Below the pieces are notes generated by a model, which searched no databases, had not been told where the DNA came from, and saw only the letters and a program-made list of their open reading frames with translations. Shown piece after piece: positions 56,849 to 64,000 of a stretch of 64,000 nucleotides of DNA. A program made the position numbers and the translations under genes. Source of the stretch: Nocardioides lijunqiniae (GTDB lineage Bacteria > Actinomycetota > Actinomycetes > Propionibacteriales > Nocardioidaceae); assembly GCF_015024225.1 (NCBI RefSeq), contig NZ_JACJGM010000021.1, positions 44,762-108,761 on the forward strand, in the 5' to 3' direction. Positions within the stretch are counted from its first letter, which is position 1. Every line of letters begins with the position of its first letter.

Positions 56849-56914
56849 CCACGAGGTATGCCCGGAATCGAGATGCTGCCGTGCGTTGTCCACAGGAGGC
56901 GGTGATCGGAGCTG

Positions 56915-56962
56915 GGTCGTGTGTCGCAGGCAGCGCCGGGGCCCGGTCTCCGACACACGACC
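56915..56962. repeat. Palindromic element copy 3
   Basis: 48 nt, perfect 12-bp arms GGTCGTGTGTCG/CGACACACGACC with AGGCAGCG inside. Intergenic, upstream of both the minus-strand AbiEi-like gene and nnr; a compensatory C-to-T/G-to-A pair keeps the stem perfect relative to copies 1 and 2. Confidence 0.85.
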
Positions 56963-56977
56963 TGCCACCGCCCCCGC

Positions 56978-56983
56978 TAGCGT
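56978..56983 (+). promoter_or_regulatory. Candidate -10 box of nnr (leaderless)
   Basis: TAGCGT, 6 nt before the ATG at 56990, no ribosome site between. Confidence 0.45.
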
Positions 56984-56989
56984 GAGTCC

Positions 56990-58438
56990 ATGAGGCGCGC
57001 GCACACGGTCGAGCAGGTACGCGAGGCGGAGGCGGCGCTGCTGGCGCGGCTGCCCGAGGGGGCGCTGATGCAGCGTGCCGCGCACGGGCTGGCCTACGCG
57101 GTGCTCGAGCTGCTGGGCTCGGCCTACGGGCGCCGCGTGCTGCTCCTGGTCGGCGCCGGCGACAACGGCGGCGACGCGCTCCACGCCGGTGCCGTGCTCG
57201 CCCGGCGCGGCGTGGCCGTCGAGGCGTGGCTGCTGTCCGATGCCGCGCACGAGGGCGGGCTGGAGGCGCTGCGGGCGGCCGGCGGGCGGGTCGTGTGGCG
57301 CCGCCGGCGCCCGGGCGCTGCCTCCGGCACACGACCCGACGCGACCGCCTCCACCAGCACCACCGGGACCTTCGACGTCGTGGTGGACGGGATCACCGGG
57401 ATCGGGGGGCGGCCGGGGCTGCGCGAGGAGGCGACGGCCGCGCTGGCCGAGCTCGACGGCGTGCCGGTCGTCGCGGTCGACCTGCCGTCGGGCGTCGGCG
57501 TCGACACCGGCGAGCTCGACGGGGGGCACGTGCGTGCGGACCTGACCGTCACGTTCGGCACGCTCAAGGCCGCCCACCTGGTCGACCCGGCCGCCTCCGC
57601 GTGCGGCGCCGTCCAGCTCGTGGACCTCGGTCTCGACCTGCCCCCGGCCGACATCGAGGCCCTGCAGCCCGCGGACGTCGCCGTGCTGCTGCCGCGCCCG
57701 GCCGAGGACGCCCAGAAGTACGCCCGCGGCGTGGTCGGCGTCCGGGCCGGCTCCGACGAGTACCCCGGCGCCGGGCTGCTGAGCGTCTCCGGCGCCGCCA
57801 GCGGGCTCGCCGGCATGGTCCGCTACGTCGGCGACGCCGGCGTGGCCGGGCGGGTGCGCGACGCGCACCCCGAGGTCGTGGGCGACGGCCGCGTCCAGGC
57901 GTGGGTGGTCGGCTCCGGGAGCGGCCAGCACGCCGCGGCCGAGCTGGCCGCCGTGCTCCGCGACGGGGTGCCGGTCGTCGTGGACGCCGACGCTCTCGCC
58001 CACCTAGAGGGACCGCTCGACGTGCCGGCCGTGCTCACCCCGCACGCCGGCGAGCTCGCCGCGATGCTCGGCCGCGACCGCGCCGACATCGAGGCGCGGC
58101 CCCTGGTCCACGCCCGCGAGGCCGCCGAGGCCTACGGCTGCGTCGTGCTGCTCAAGGGCCGCCACACCCTGGTGGCAGAGCCGCCCGGGCAGGGCGGCCG
58201 CACCCGGGTCACCACCACCGGCAACCCCTGGCTCGCCACCGCCGGGGCCGGCGACGTGCTCGGCGGCCTCATCGGCGCGCTCCTGGCCGCCGGGCTCGAG
58301 CCCTTCGACGCCGCCTCGGTCGGGTCCTGGCTGCACGGGGCGGCGGCCACGACGGCCGGGGCCGGTGGGCCGCTGGTGGCGGGCCAGATCGCGGGCGCGG
58401 TGCCTGCGGTCGTCCGCGGGCTCCCGCCGCTCGGCTGA
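56990..58438 (+). CDS. nnr: Bifunctional NAD(P)H-hydrate epimerase / ADP-dependent dehydratase
   Basis: 482 aa. N-terminal YjeF-type epimerase domain (GAGDNGGDALHAGAVLARRG, ~57-75; VVDGITGIGGRPGL, VDLPSGVGVDTGE), C-terminal ribokinase-like dehydratase domain (ATAGAGDVLGGLIGALLAAG). Together they repair damaged NAD(P)HX. Between the two epimerase strands, about residues 100-116 (VVWRRRRPGAASGTRP) are encoded by a copy of the local palindromic element and look foreign to the fold. The gene nevertheless stays open. Confidence 0.93.
   Translation: MRRAHTVEQVREAEAALLARLPEGALMQRAAHGLAYAVLELLGSAYGRRVLLLVGAGDNGGDALHAGAVLARRGVAVEAWLLSDAAHEGGLEALRAAGGRVVWRRRRPGAASGTRPDATASTSTTGTFDVVVDGITGIGGRPGLREEATAALAELDGVPVVAVDLPSGVGVDTGELDGGHVRADLTVTFGTLKAAHLVDPAASACGAVQLVDLGLDLPPADIEALQPADVAVLLPRPAEDAQKYARGVVGVRAGSDEYPGAGLLSVSGAASGLAGMVRYVGDAGVAGRVRDAHPEVVGDGRVQAWVVGSGSGQHAAAELAAVLRDGVPVVVDADALAHLEGPLDVPAVLTPHAGELAAMLGRDRADIEARPLVHAREAAEAYGCVVLLKGRHTLVAEPPGQGGRTRVTTTGNPWLATAGAGDVLGGLIGALLAAGLEPFDAASVGSWLHGAAATTAGAGGPLVAGQIAGAVPAVVRGLPPLG
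57287..57338. repeat. Palindromic element copy 4, inside nnr
   Basis: 52 nt, perfect 11-bp arms CGGGTCGTGTG/CACACGACCCG (57287-57297, 57328-57338), reverse orientation. Read on the minus strand it shares over 20 consecutive bases with copy 1 (arm plus CCGGAGGCAGCG). It lies within the epimerase domain without breaking the frame. Confidence 0.85.
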
Positions 58439-58455
58439 CCAGTCGTCGCGGATGG

Positions 58456-58461
58456 GACAAT
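58456..58461 (+). promoter_or_regulatory. Candidate -10 box of alr (leaderless)
   Basis: GACAAT with a 7-nt spacer to the ATG at 58469; no ribosome site. It deviates from TAnnnT at the first base. Confidence 0.35.
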
Positions 58462-58468
58462 CGACCCC

Positions 58469-59623
58469 ATGACCAGACCGCGGGCCGAGATCGTCGTCGA
58501 CCTCGCCGCGATCCGCCACAACGTCCGGACCCTGCGCCGCACCGCGGGGGTCCCGGTCATGGTCGTCGTCAAGGCCGACGGCTACGGCCACGGCATGGCG
58601 CAGGTGGCCGCCGCCGCGCGAGCGGCCGGCGCGGAGTGGCTCGGCGCCGCCACGCTCGACGAGGCGCTCGCCCTTCGCGCCGCGGGCGACACCGGCCGGG
58701 TCCTGTGCTGGCTGACCGTCCCCGGTGAGGACTACGCCGCCGCGCTGGCCGCCGACCTCGACGTCACCGCCTACTCCGTCGCCGAGCTCGACGAGATCGC
58801 CGCGGCCGCCTCCGACTCCGACTCCGGCTCCGCCACCGGCCCTCGGCCCGCCCGGGTCCAGCTCAAGGTCGACACCGGGCTGTCGCGGGGCGGCGCGTCG
58901 GAGCGCGACTGGGAGGGCCTCTTCGCCCGTGCCCGGGCCGGCGAGGAGGCGGGCCGGTGGCGCGTCACCGGCGTCTGGTCGCACCTCGCCTGCAGCGACG
59001 ACCCCGACCACCCCGCCAACGACGCCCAGGAGGCGACGTTCCGCAGGGCCCTGGAGGCCGCCGAGCGGGCCGGGCTGCGCCCGGAGGTGCGCCACCTCGC
59101 CAACTCCGCGGCCACCCTGCTGCGTCCCAGCAGCCGCTTCGACCTGGTGCGCTGCGGCATCGCCTCCTACGGCCTCGACCCGGCCCCGGGCGAGACCGAC
59201 GACATCGGTCTGGTGCCGGCCATGACCGTGCGCGCGCGACTGGCCCTGGTGAAGGCGATCGCGGCCGGTGACGCGGTCTCCTACGGCCACACCTGGACCG
59301 CCGACCGGCCCACCACCGTCGGCCTCGTGCCGGCCGGCTACGGCGAGGGCGTGCCCCGCCAGGCCGGCAACGTCGCCTCCGTCGCCGTCGGCGGCCGGCG
59401 ACGCCCGATCCGCGGCCGGGTCTGCATGGACCAGGTGGTCGTCGACCTCGACGGCGATCCGGTGGAGGCGGGCGACGAGGTCGTCCTGTTCGGCCCCGGT
59501 CGCGACGGCGAGCCGACCGCCCAGGACTGGGCGCAGTGGTGCGACACCATCAGCTACGAGATCGTGACCCGCATCGGGGGCCGTCTGACCCGCTCCCACG
59601 TCGACAGCGAGGCCCCCGCATGA
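58469..59623 (+). CDS. alr: Alanine racemase
   Basis: 384 aa. PLP lysine Lys35 in VVVKADGYGHG and the second catalytic base Tyr272 in SYGHTW are present; GRVCMDQVVVDL is the C-terminal domain signature. Makes D-alanine for peptidoglycan, in keeping with the nearby glmM and glmS. The stop overlaps the next start as ATGA. Confidence 0.97.
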   Translation: MTRPRAEIVVDLAAIRHNVRTLRRTAGVPVMVVVKADGYGHGMAQVAAAARAAGAEWLGAATLDEALALRAAGDTGRVLCWLTVPGEDYAAALAADLDVTAYSVAELDEIAAAASDSDSGSATGPRPARVQLKVDTGLSRGGASERDWEGLFARARAGEEAGRWRVTGVWSHLACSDDPDHPANDAQEATFRRALEAAERAGLRPEVRHLANSAATLLRPSSRFDLVRCGIASYGLDPAPGETDDIGLVPAMTVRARLALVKAIAAGDAVSYGHTWTADRPTTVGLVPAGYGEGVPRQAGNVASVAVGGRRRPIRGRVCMDQVVVDLDGDPVEAGDEVVLFGPGRDGEPTAQDWAQWCDTISYEIVTRIGGRLTRSHVDSEAPA

Positions 59624-60705
59624 GCGTCCACCGCCGCATCGTCGGCATCGCCGCCGGCGCGGTCGGCCTGGCCGCAGCCGGTACGGCGGTCGAGGTCGCG
59701 CGCCGCAACCACGCCATCGGCGGCCGGCGCGACGTGACCGACGCGTTCGGGACCCTGCGCTCGGCCCCCGTCAGCGTCATCGCCGAGGACGGCGTCCCGC
59801 TCCACGTCGAGGTCGACGCGCTGACCGAGGCGCCGCCCACCCAGCGACGGTGGTCGCGCCGCGGGCCCGACCCGGAGGTGACGGTCGTCTTCGTCCACGG
59901 CTACTGCCTCAACCTGGACGCCTGGCACTTCCAGCGCGGCGCCTACCGCGGCCTGGTCCGCACCGTCTTCTACGACCAGCGCTCCCACGGCCGCTCCGGA
60001 CGCTCCAGCAACGAGAACGCCACGATCGAGCAGCTCGGCCGCGACCTCAAGCAGGTCGTCGACGAGGTCGTCCCCGACGGCCCGGTGGTCCTGGTGGGCC
60101 ACTCGATGGGCGGGATGTCCGTCGTCGCCTTCGCCGAGCAGTTCCCCGAGCTGATCGGGGACCGCGTGGTCGGCGTGGGCCTGATCTCCACCACCGCCGG
60201 CGGTCTCGACGTCGGCCGGGTCCTGCTGCCGCTGCTGCCCAGCCGGCTCAGCGGGCGGCTCACGAGCGGGGCGGTGCGCACGCTGCGCCGCGGGCACCGC
60301 TCGGTCGACACGTTCCGTCGCATGGGTGCGGCCGTCGCGCGGGTGACGACCGACGTGTTCGCGTTCGGCGACAAGGTCCCGGCCGCCTACGTCGAGTTCG
60401 TCGACGACATGCTGTCGGCGACGCCGTTCGAGGTGGTCGCGGAGTTCTTCCCCAGCTTCAGCAGCCTCGACAAGTTCGACTTCGTGGAGGTGCTCGGGCG
60501 GGTCCCCACCTCGGTCGTCTGCGGCACCGAGGACAAGATGACCTCGATCGGCCACAGCCGCAAGCTCCACGCCCGCATCGCCGGGTCGCGGCTGCTCGAG
60601 TGCGAGGGCGCGGGCCACATGGTCCCGCTGGAGCGCCACGACCAGGTGACCGCGGAGCTGGACCAGCTCATCACCGCCGCCACCACCCGGGTGACGGGCC
60701 GGTGA
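59620..60705 (+). CDS. Alpha/beta hydrolase with N-terminal membrane segment
   Basis: 361 aa from the ATG overlapping the alr stop. A hydrophobic N-terminal segment (IVGIAAGAVGLAAAGTAVEVA, ~7-27) may anchor it. Oxyanion motif VHGYCLN, nucleophile elbow GHSMGG (Ser near 167), Asp in GTEDKMTS and His in GAGHMVPLE complete the triad. Substrate unknown; conserved next to alr and tsaE in related genomes to my recollection. GTGA overlap with the next gene. Confidence 0.9.
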   Translation: MSVHRRIVGIAAGAVGLAAAGTAVEVARRNHAIGGRRDVTDAFGTLRSAPVSVIAEDGVPLHVEVDALTEAPPTQRRWSRRGPDPEVTVVFVHGYCLNLDAWHFQRGAYRGLVRTVFYDQRSHGRSGRSSNENATIEQLGRDLKQVVDEVVPDGPVVLVGHSMGGMSVVAFAEQFPELIGDRVVGVGLISTTAGGLDVGRVLLPLLPSRLSGRLTSGAVRTLRRGHRSVDTFRRMGAAVARVTTDVFAFGDKVPAAYVEFVDDMLSATPFEVVAEFFPSFSSLDKFDFVEVLGRVPTSVVCGTEDKMTSIGHSRKLHARIAGSRLLECEGAGHMVPLERHDQVTAELDQLITAATTRVTGR

Positions 60706-61592
60706 CGCTCTCCGTACGGCGCGTCGGCCACGAGTCGGCCGCCGTGGTCCACCACATCGTCCACGAGGCGTTCGCGAGCCGCCCGGCACTCGACCCGCCG
60801 GCCGACGCGCTCAGCGAGACCGTCGAGTCCATCGGCACCCGCCTGGCGCTCAACGGCGGGCTCGTCGCGCGGGTGGGCGACGAGCCGGTCGGCGCCCTGC
60901 TGTTCGACCCGGTGGGCGACTCCGTCTACCTGCGCCGCTTCGGGGTACTGCCGGCCGCCCAGGGCCACGGGGTGGCGGCGGCCATGGTCGCCGCCGCGGT
61001 GGACGCCTGGCCGGGCAGGGCCCGGCTCTCCGTCGTGGCCCGCGAGGAGCTGCCCGCGACGGTCGCCTTCTGGCAGCGCCGCGGCTTCGCCCAGGCCGAC
61101 CGCCGCTACCCCTACGTCGAGCTGTCCCGGCCGCTGCCGCGCAGCTTCGACGTGCCCACCGCCGACGACATGCACGCCCTCGGGGTGCGCCTCGCCGGCG
61201 AGCTGCGCGCGGGTGACCTGCTCGTCCTCTCGGGCGGGCTCGGAGCGGGCAAGACGACGTTCACCCAGGGGCTCGGCGAGGGGCTGCAGGTGCGCGGCGG
61301 CGTCACCTCGCCGACGTTCGTCATCGCCCGCGTCCACCCGTCGCTGGTGGGTGGGCCCGACCTCGTGCACGTCGACGCCTACCGGCTCGGCGGCCTCGAC
61401 GAGCTCGACGACCTCGACCTCGACACCTCCCTCGACGAGGCGGTCACGGTCGTCGAGTGGGGGGAGGGGATGGCCGAGACCCTGTCCGACTCCCGCCTGG
61501 AGGTCCGCATCACGCGCGCCGACACCGCCGACGGCGAGCTGGACCCGCGCCACGTCGAGGTCCTCGGCGTCGGCACCCGCTGGGCGCATTAG
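60702..61592 (+). CDS. tsaE: GNAT domain fused to t6A ATPase TsaE
   Basis: 296 aa from GTG overlapping the hydrolase stop. Residues 1 to about 145 are a GNAT fold (RFGVLPAAQGHGVAAAMVAAAVDAW and ATVAFWQRRGF). From ~147 on it is TsaE: P-loop GGLGAGKTT at 178-186, TSPTFVIARVH, HVDAYRLG, and VVEWGEGM. TsaE helps TsaB-TsaD attach threonylcarbamoyl to A37 of tRNA. The fusion to an acetyltransferase is unusual; the open frame and coupling show it is one protein. tsaB, rimI and tsaD follow. Confidence 0.9.
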   Translation: MTLSVRRVGHESAAVVHHIVHEAFASRPALDPPADALSETVESIGTRLALNGGLVARVGDEPVGALLFDPVGDSVYLRRFGVLPAAQGHGVAAAMVAAAVDAWPGRARLSVVAREELPATVAFWQRRGFAQADRRYPYVELSRPLPRSFDVPTADDMHALGVRLAGELRAGDLLVLSGGLGAGKTTFTQGLGEGLQVRGGVTSPTFVIARVHPSLVGGPDLVHVDAYRLGGLDELDDLDLDTSLDEAVTVVEWGEGMAETLSDSRLEVRITRADTADGELDPRHVEVLGVGTRWAH

Positions 61593-61598
61593 TAGGTT
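61593..61598 (+). promoter_or_regulatory. Candidate -10 box of tsaB (leaderless)
   Basis: TAGGTT directly after the tsaE stop, 6 nt before the tsaB GTG. Would give a tsaB-rimI-tsaD transcript independent of upstream genes. Confidence 0.4.
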
Positions 61599-61604
61599 CG
61601 TCCC

Positions 61605-62237
61605 GTGCTCCTTGCGTTCGACACCGCCTCGCCCACCGTCACCGTCGCCCTGCACGACGGTGAGGACGTGGTGGTCGAGCTGACCTCGGAGCGGTCGATG
61701 AAGCACGGCGAGCAGCTCGCGCCGCTCATCGAGGAGGCCCTCCAGCGCGCCGGCATCGTGCGCCAGGACCTCACCGCGATCGCCGTCGGCGTGGGCCCCG
61801 GGCCGTTCACCGGGCTGCGCGTCGGCCTGGTCACCGCCCGCACGCTGGCCCACGTCCTGGAGCTGCCCGTCTACGGCGTGTGCTCGCTCGACGTCCTCGC
61901 CGCCGAGGCCGCCGGTCAGCTGCCCGGACCCTTCGTGGTGGCCACCGACGCCCGTCGCAAGGAGGTCTACCTCGCCTCCTACGACGACGGTGGCGTGCGG
62001 CAGGCCGGCCCGGACGTCGCCAAGCCCGACGTCGTGGCCAGCGAGCTCCCGGTGGTGGGGGAGGGCGGGGCGCTCTACCCCGCGGCGTTCCCGGCCCACA
62101 CCGGCCCGCTGCGACCCAGCGCCGGCTGGCTGGCCCGGGTGGTCACCGAGGAGCTCGCCGAGCTCTACGACCCCGACCCGCTCTACCTGCGCCGTCCCGA
62201 CGCCGAGAGCCCGCGCCCGCCGAAGCGGGTCTCGTGA
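61605..62237 (+). CDS. tsaB: t6A biosynthesis protein TsaB
   Basis: 210 aa from GTG. ASKHA-type start LLAFDTASPTVTVALHDG, central HGEQLAPLIEEAL and VGVGPGPFTGLRVGL motifs. A non-catalytic partner that bridges TsaD and TsaE. The stop overlaps the rimI start as GTGA. Confidence 0.95.
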   Translation: MLLAFDTASPTVTVALHDGEDVVVELTSERSMKHGEQLAPLIEEALQRAGIVRQDLTAIAVGVGPGPFTGLRVGLVTARTLAHVLELPVYGVCSLDVLAAEAAGQLPGPFVVATDARRKEVYLASYDDGGVRQAGPDVAKPDVVASELPVVGEGGALYPAAFPAHTGPLRPSAGWLARVVTEELAELYDPDPLYLRRPDAESPRPPKRVS

Positions 62238-62689
62238 TCCGCTCGGCCACCCCCGCCGACGTCGTCGCCATCGCTGACCTGGAGTCCGACGCCCTCGGGG
62301 CCGACGCCTGGTCCGAGGGCCTGGTGCGCGAGGGGGTCGAGGGCAACCTGCCCACGGTCCACTACGTCGTCGCCGACGACGACGGCCTCGCCGGGTACGC
62401 CGTCGCGAGCGTGGTGGCCGACATCGCCGAGCTGCAGCGGATCGCCGTCCGCGGCGACCGGCGCCGCGGCGGCGTGGCCACCGAGCTGCTGGACGCCGTC
62501 GTCACCCTGGCCGCCGACGGGGGTGCCGACAGGCTGCTCCTCGAGGTGCGCGACACCAACGCCCCCGCCCTCGCGTTCTACGCGGCCCGAGGCTTCGTGG
62601 AGGTCGACCGTCGGCCCCGCTACTACCGCGACGGATCGCCGGCCGTGGTCATGCGCCGTGCGCTCGGCCCCGCCTGCGGGGGAGGATGA
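62234..62689 (+). CDS. rimI: Ribosomal protein S18-alanine N-acetyltransferase
   Basis: 151 aa from GTG at 62234. GNAT motif [20 protein letters not shown] and C-terminal [29 protein letters not shown] are typical of RimI, and the location between tsaB and tsaD is the usual one. Acetylates the N-terminus of S18; other targets are possible. Confidence 0.9.
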   Translation: MIRSATPADVVAIADLESDALGADAWSEGLVREGVEGNLPTVHYVVADDDGLAGYAVASVVADIAELQRIAVRGDRRRGGVATELLDAVVTLAADGGADRLLLEVRDTNAPALAFYAARGFVEVDRRPRYYRDGSPAVVMRRALGPACGGG

Positions 62690-62693
62690 TCCC

Positions 62694-63740
62694 GTGAAGC
62701 ACGAACCCCTCGTCCTCGGCATCGAGACCTCGTGCGACGAGACCGGCGTCGGTGTCGTCCGCGGGCACACCCTGCTGGCCGACGCCGTCGCGAGCAGCGT
62801 CGAGGAGCACGCCCGCTTCGGCGGCGTCGTGCCCGAGGTCGCCAGCCGCGCCCACCTCGAGGCGATGGTGCCCACCATCGAGCGGGCGTGCGAGACCTCC
62901 GGCATCAAGCTGCGCGACGTCGATGCGATCGCCGTGACCAACGGCCCCGGCCTGGCCGGCGCCCTGCTGGTCGGCGTCGCGGCGGCGAAGGCGCTGGCGC
63001 TCGGCCTCGGCAAGCCGATCTACGGCGTCAACCACCTCGCCGCCCACGTCGCCGTCGACCAGCTCGAGCACGGCGCCCTGCCCGAGCCGTGCCTGGCCCT
63101 GCTGGTCAGCGGTGGCCACTCCAGCCTGCTCAAGGTCACCGACGTCACGACCGGGGTCGACCCGATGGGCGCCACCATCGACGACGCCGCCGGCGAGGCG
63201 TTCGACAAGGTGGCCCGCCTGCTCGGCCTGCCCTTCCCCGGCGGCCCCCACATCGACCGGGTGGCCCGCGATGGCGACAGCGTCGCCATCGACTTCCCGC
63301 GCGGGCTCAGCGCCCGACGCGACCTGGAGCGGCACCGCTTCGACTTCTCGTTCTCGGGGCTCAAGACCGCCGTCGCCCGGTGGGTCGAGGCTCGCGAGCG
63401 CGCGGGGGAGCCGGTGCCGGTCAACGACGTCGCCGCGAGCTTCCAGGAGGCCGTCTGCGACGTCCTGGTGCGCAAGGCACTCGACGCCGCGTCCAGCGAG
63501 GGCATCGAGGACCTGCTGATCGGCGGCGGGGTGGCTGCCAACTCGCGCCTGCGCGCGCTGGCCGAGGAGCGTGCCTCCAAGCTCGGCATCCGCGTGCGCG
63601 TGCCGCGCCCCGGCCTGTGCACCGACAACGGCGCCATGGTCGCGGCGCTCGGCGCCGAGATGGTGGCCCGCGGGCGCCCGGCGTCGCCCCTGGACCTGCC
63701 TGCCGACTCCAGCCTGCCGGTCACCAGCGTCCTGGCCTGA
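62694..63740 (+). CDS. tsaD: tRNA N6-adenosine threonylcarbamoyltransferase
   Basis: 348 aa from GTG at 62694 with GGGGGAGGATGAT upstream. Start motif [14 protein letters not shown]; metal-binding His114 and His118 in [18 protein letters not shown] and [23 protein letters not shown] also match. The catalytic subunit of t6A37 modification, acting with TsaB and TsaE encoded upstream. Confidence 0.97.
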   Translation: MKHEPLVLGIETSCDETGVGVVRGHTLLADAVASSVEEHARFGGVVPEVASRAHLEAMVPTIERACETSGIKLRDVDAIAVTNGPGLAGALLVGVAAAKALALGLGKPIYGVNHLAAHVAVDQLEHGALPEPCLALLVSGGHSSLLKVTDVTTGVDPMGATIDDAAGEAFDKVARLLGLPFPGGPHIDRVARDGDSVAIDFPRGLSARRDLERHRFDFSFSGLKTAVARWVEARERAGEPVPVNDVAASFQEAVCDVLVRKALDAASSEGIEDLLIGGGVAANSRLRALAEERASKLGIRVRVPRPGLCTDNGAMVAALGAEMVARGRPASPLDLPADSSLPVTSVLA

Positions 63741-63753
63741 CGCCGACGCACGT

Positions 63754-63788
63754 CGCGCCGCCGACCGCTGCTGCGGGTCGACGGCGCG
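63754..63788. terminator. Hairpin after tsaD
   Basis: CGCGCCG-c-CGACC (63754-63766) pairs with GGTCG-a-CGGCGCG (63776-63788), one mismatch, 9-nt loop; between tsaD and a convergent gene. Confidence 0.55.
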
Positions 63789-63817
63789 ATCGTGAGGCCG
63801 CGGTCGTGGGGCGTGCG

Positions 63818-64000
63818 TCAGTTGATGGTGCCGGGCGCCGCGTCGGCGTCGTCGATCCAGTCCTGGCCGTCGTCGAAGAGGTCGCGGTCGCCGCGACGCT
63901 CCTGCTCGACCTTGCCGCCGCCGTTGCGGCCACGCCCGGCCGCCGCTCCGGCAGCCGCGGCGCCGCCACGGCGTCCGCCGGCGGCTCCACCGCCGGCACC
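63818..64000 (-). CDS. C-terminal end of a Gly/Ala/Arg-rich protein (partial)
   Basis: Minus-strand frame open to the window edge, stop at 63818-63820. About 60 residues are visible: a GGAAGGRRGGAAA-type low-complexity stretch, then GKVEQERRGDRDLFDDG-QDWIDD and the end ADAAPGTIN. The acidic tail with Trp after a Gly-rich region recalls the ends of actinobacterial WXG100/PPE-like secretion-associated proteins; that link is weak. Confidence 0.6.
   Translation of the reverse strand, partial: GAGGGAAGGRRGGAAAAGAAAGRGRNGGGKVEQERRGDRDLFDDGQDWIDDADAAPGTIN

Noticed and set aside
56886..56894. TTGTCCACA, DnaA-box-like
   Set aside because: Also isolated; chance matches are expected in 64 kb.
55781..57338. 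CRISPR array
   Set aside because: Repeat copies are irregularly spaced, in both orientations, and internally palindromic, with a gene between them and no cas genes.

Overview
The window is chromosomal DNA of a high-GC Gram-positive bacterium. Frequent GTG and TTG starts, an infA-rpmJ-rpsM-rpsK-rpsD-rpoA-rplQ block, S9 and L17 with acidic extensions, several leaderless-looking genes and a probable F420 enzyme all point to an actinobacterium. Gene content and order resemble the Nocardioides group; that genus-level guess is inference.

Layout. 1-9777: a giant surface-type Ig-like/FN3 protein (5' end outside the window), then a MoxR ATPase, a DUF58 protein and a membrane transglutaminase-fold protein that lacks the catalytic Cys. 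9811-14204: an exported ELWxxDGT-repeat protein, a divergent TetR regulator and flavin oxidoreductase, and a lipoprotein. 14205-18373: the alpha ribosomal operon, with hairpins between its units. 18398-25715: PanE-like reductase, sigma factor with a membrane partner, GntR regulator, sugar kinase, a receiver-fused thioredoxin-reductase-like flavoprotein, truA and a methyltransferase. 25673-31966: a complete branched-chain-type ABC transporter operon divergent from a PucR regulator, with two palindromes between them. 31972-33353: VOC protein and a phosphotransferase.

33354-36708 is an accessory patch: palindromic repeats, a DUF222/HNH nuclease gene, the remnant of a second HNH gene, and an orphan two-helix membrane protein whose base composition is clearly less GC-rich than its surroundings. 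36709-48268 holds a pair of acyl-CoA dehydrogenases, a PAP2 protein, ABC-F ATPase, double GNAT, HtrA protease, YihY protein, Ca-repeat protein, FAD monooxygenase, deazaflavin-dependent oxidoreductase and a ceramidase-like protein. 48351-63740 is mostly housekeeping: gltA, rplM-rpsI, glmM, coaA, glmS, acpS, nnr, alr and the tRNA t6A genes (tsaE fused to a GNAT domain, tsaB, rimI, tsaD). A Gly-rich gene runs off the right edge on the minus strand.

Most notable: between 55781 and 57338 there are four copies of a roughly 50-bp palindrome. They flank and overlap an AbiEi/DUF559-like nuclease-fold gene, and one copy lies inside the nnr coding sequence. Other points are mutually exclusive hairpins after glmM, a transglutaminase-like protein without its catalytic Cys, the GNAT-TsaE fusion and the orphan membrane protein.
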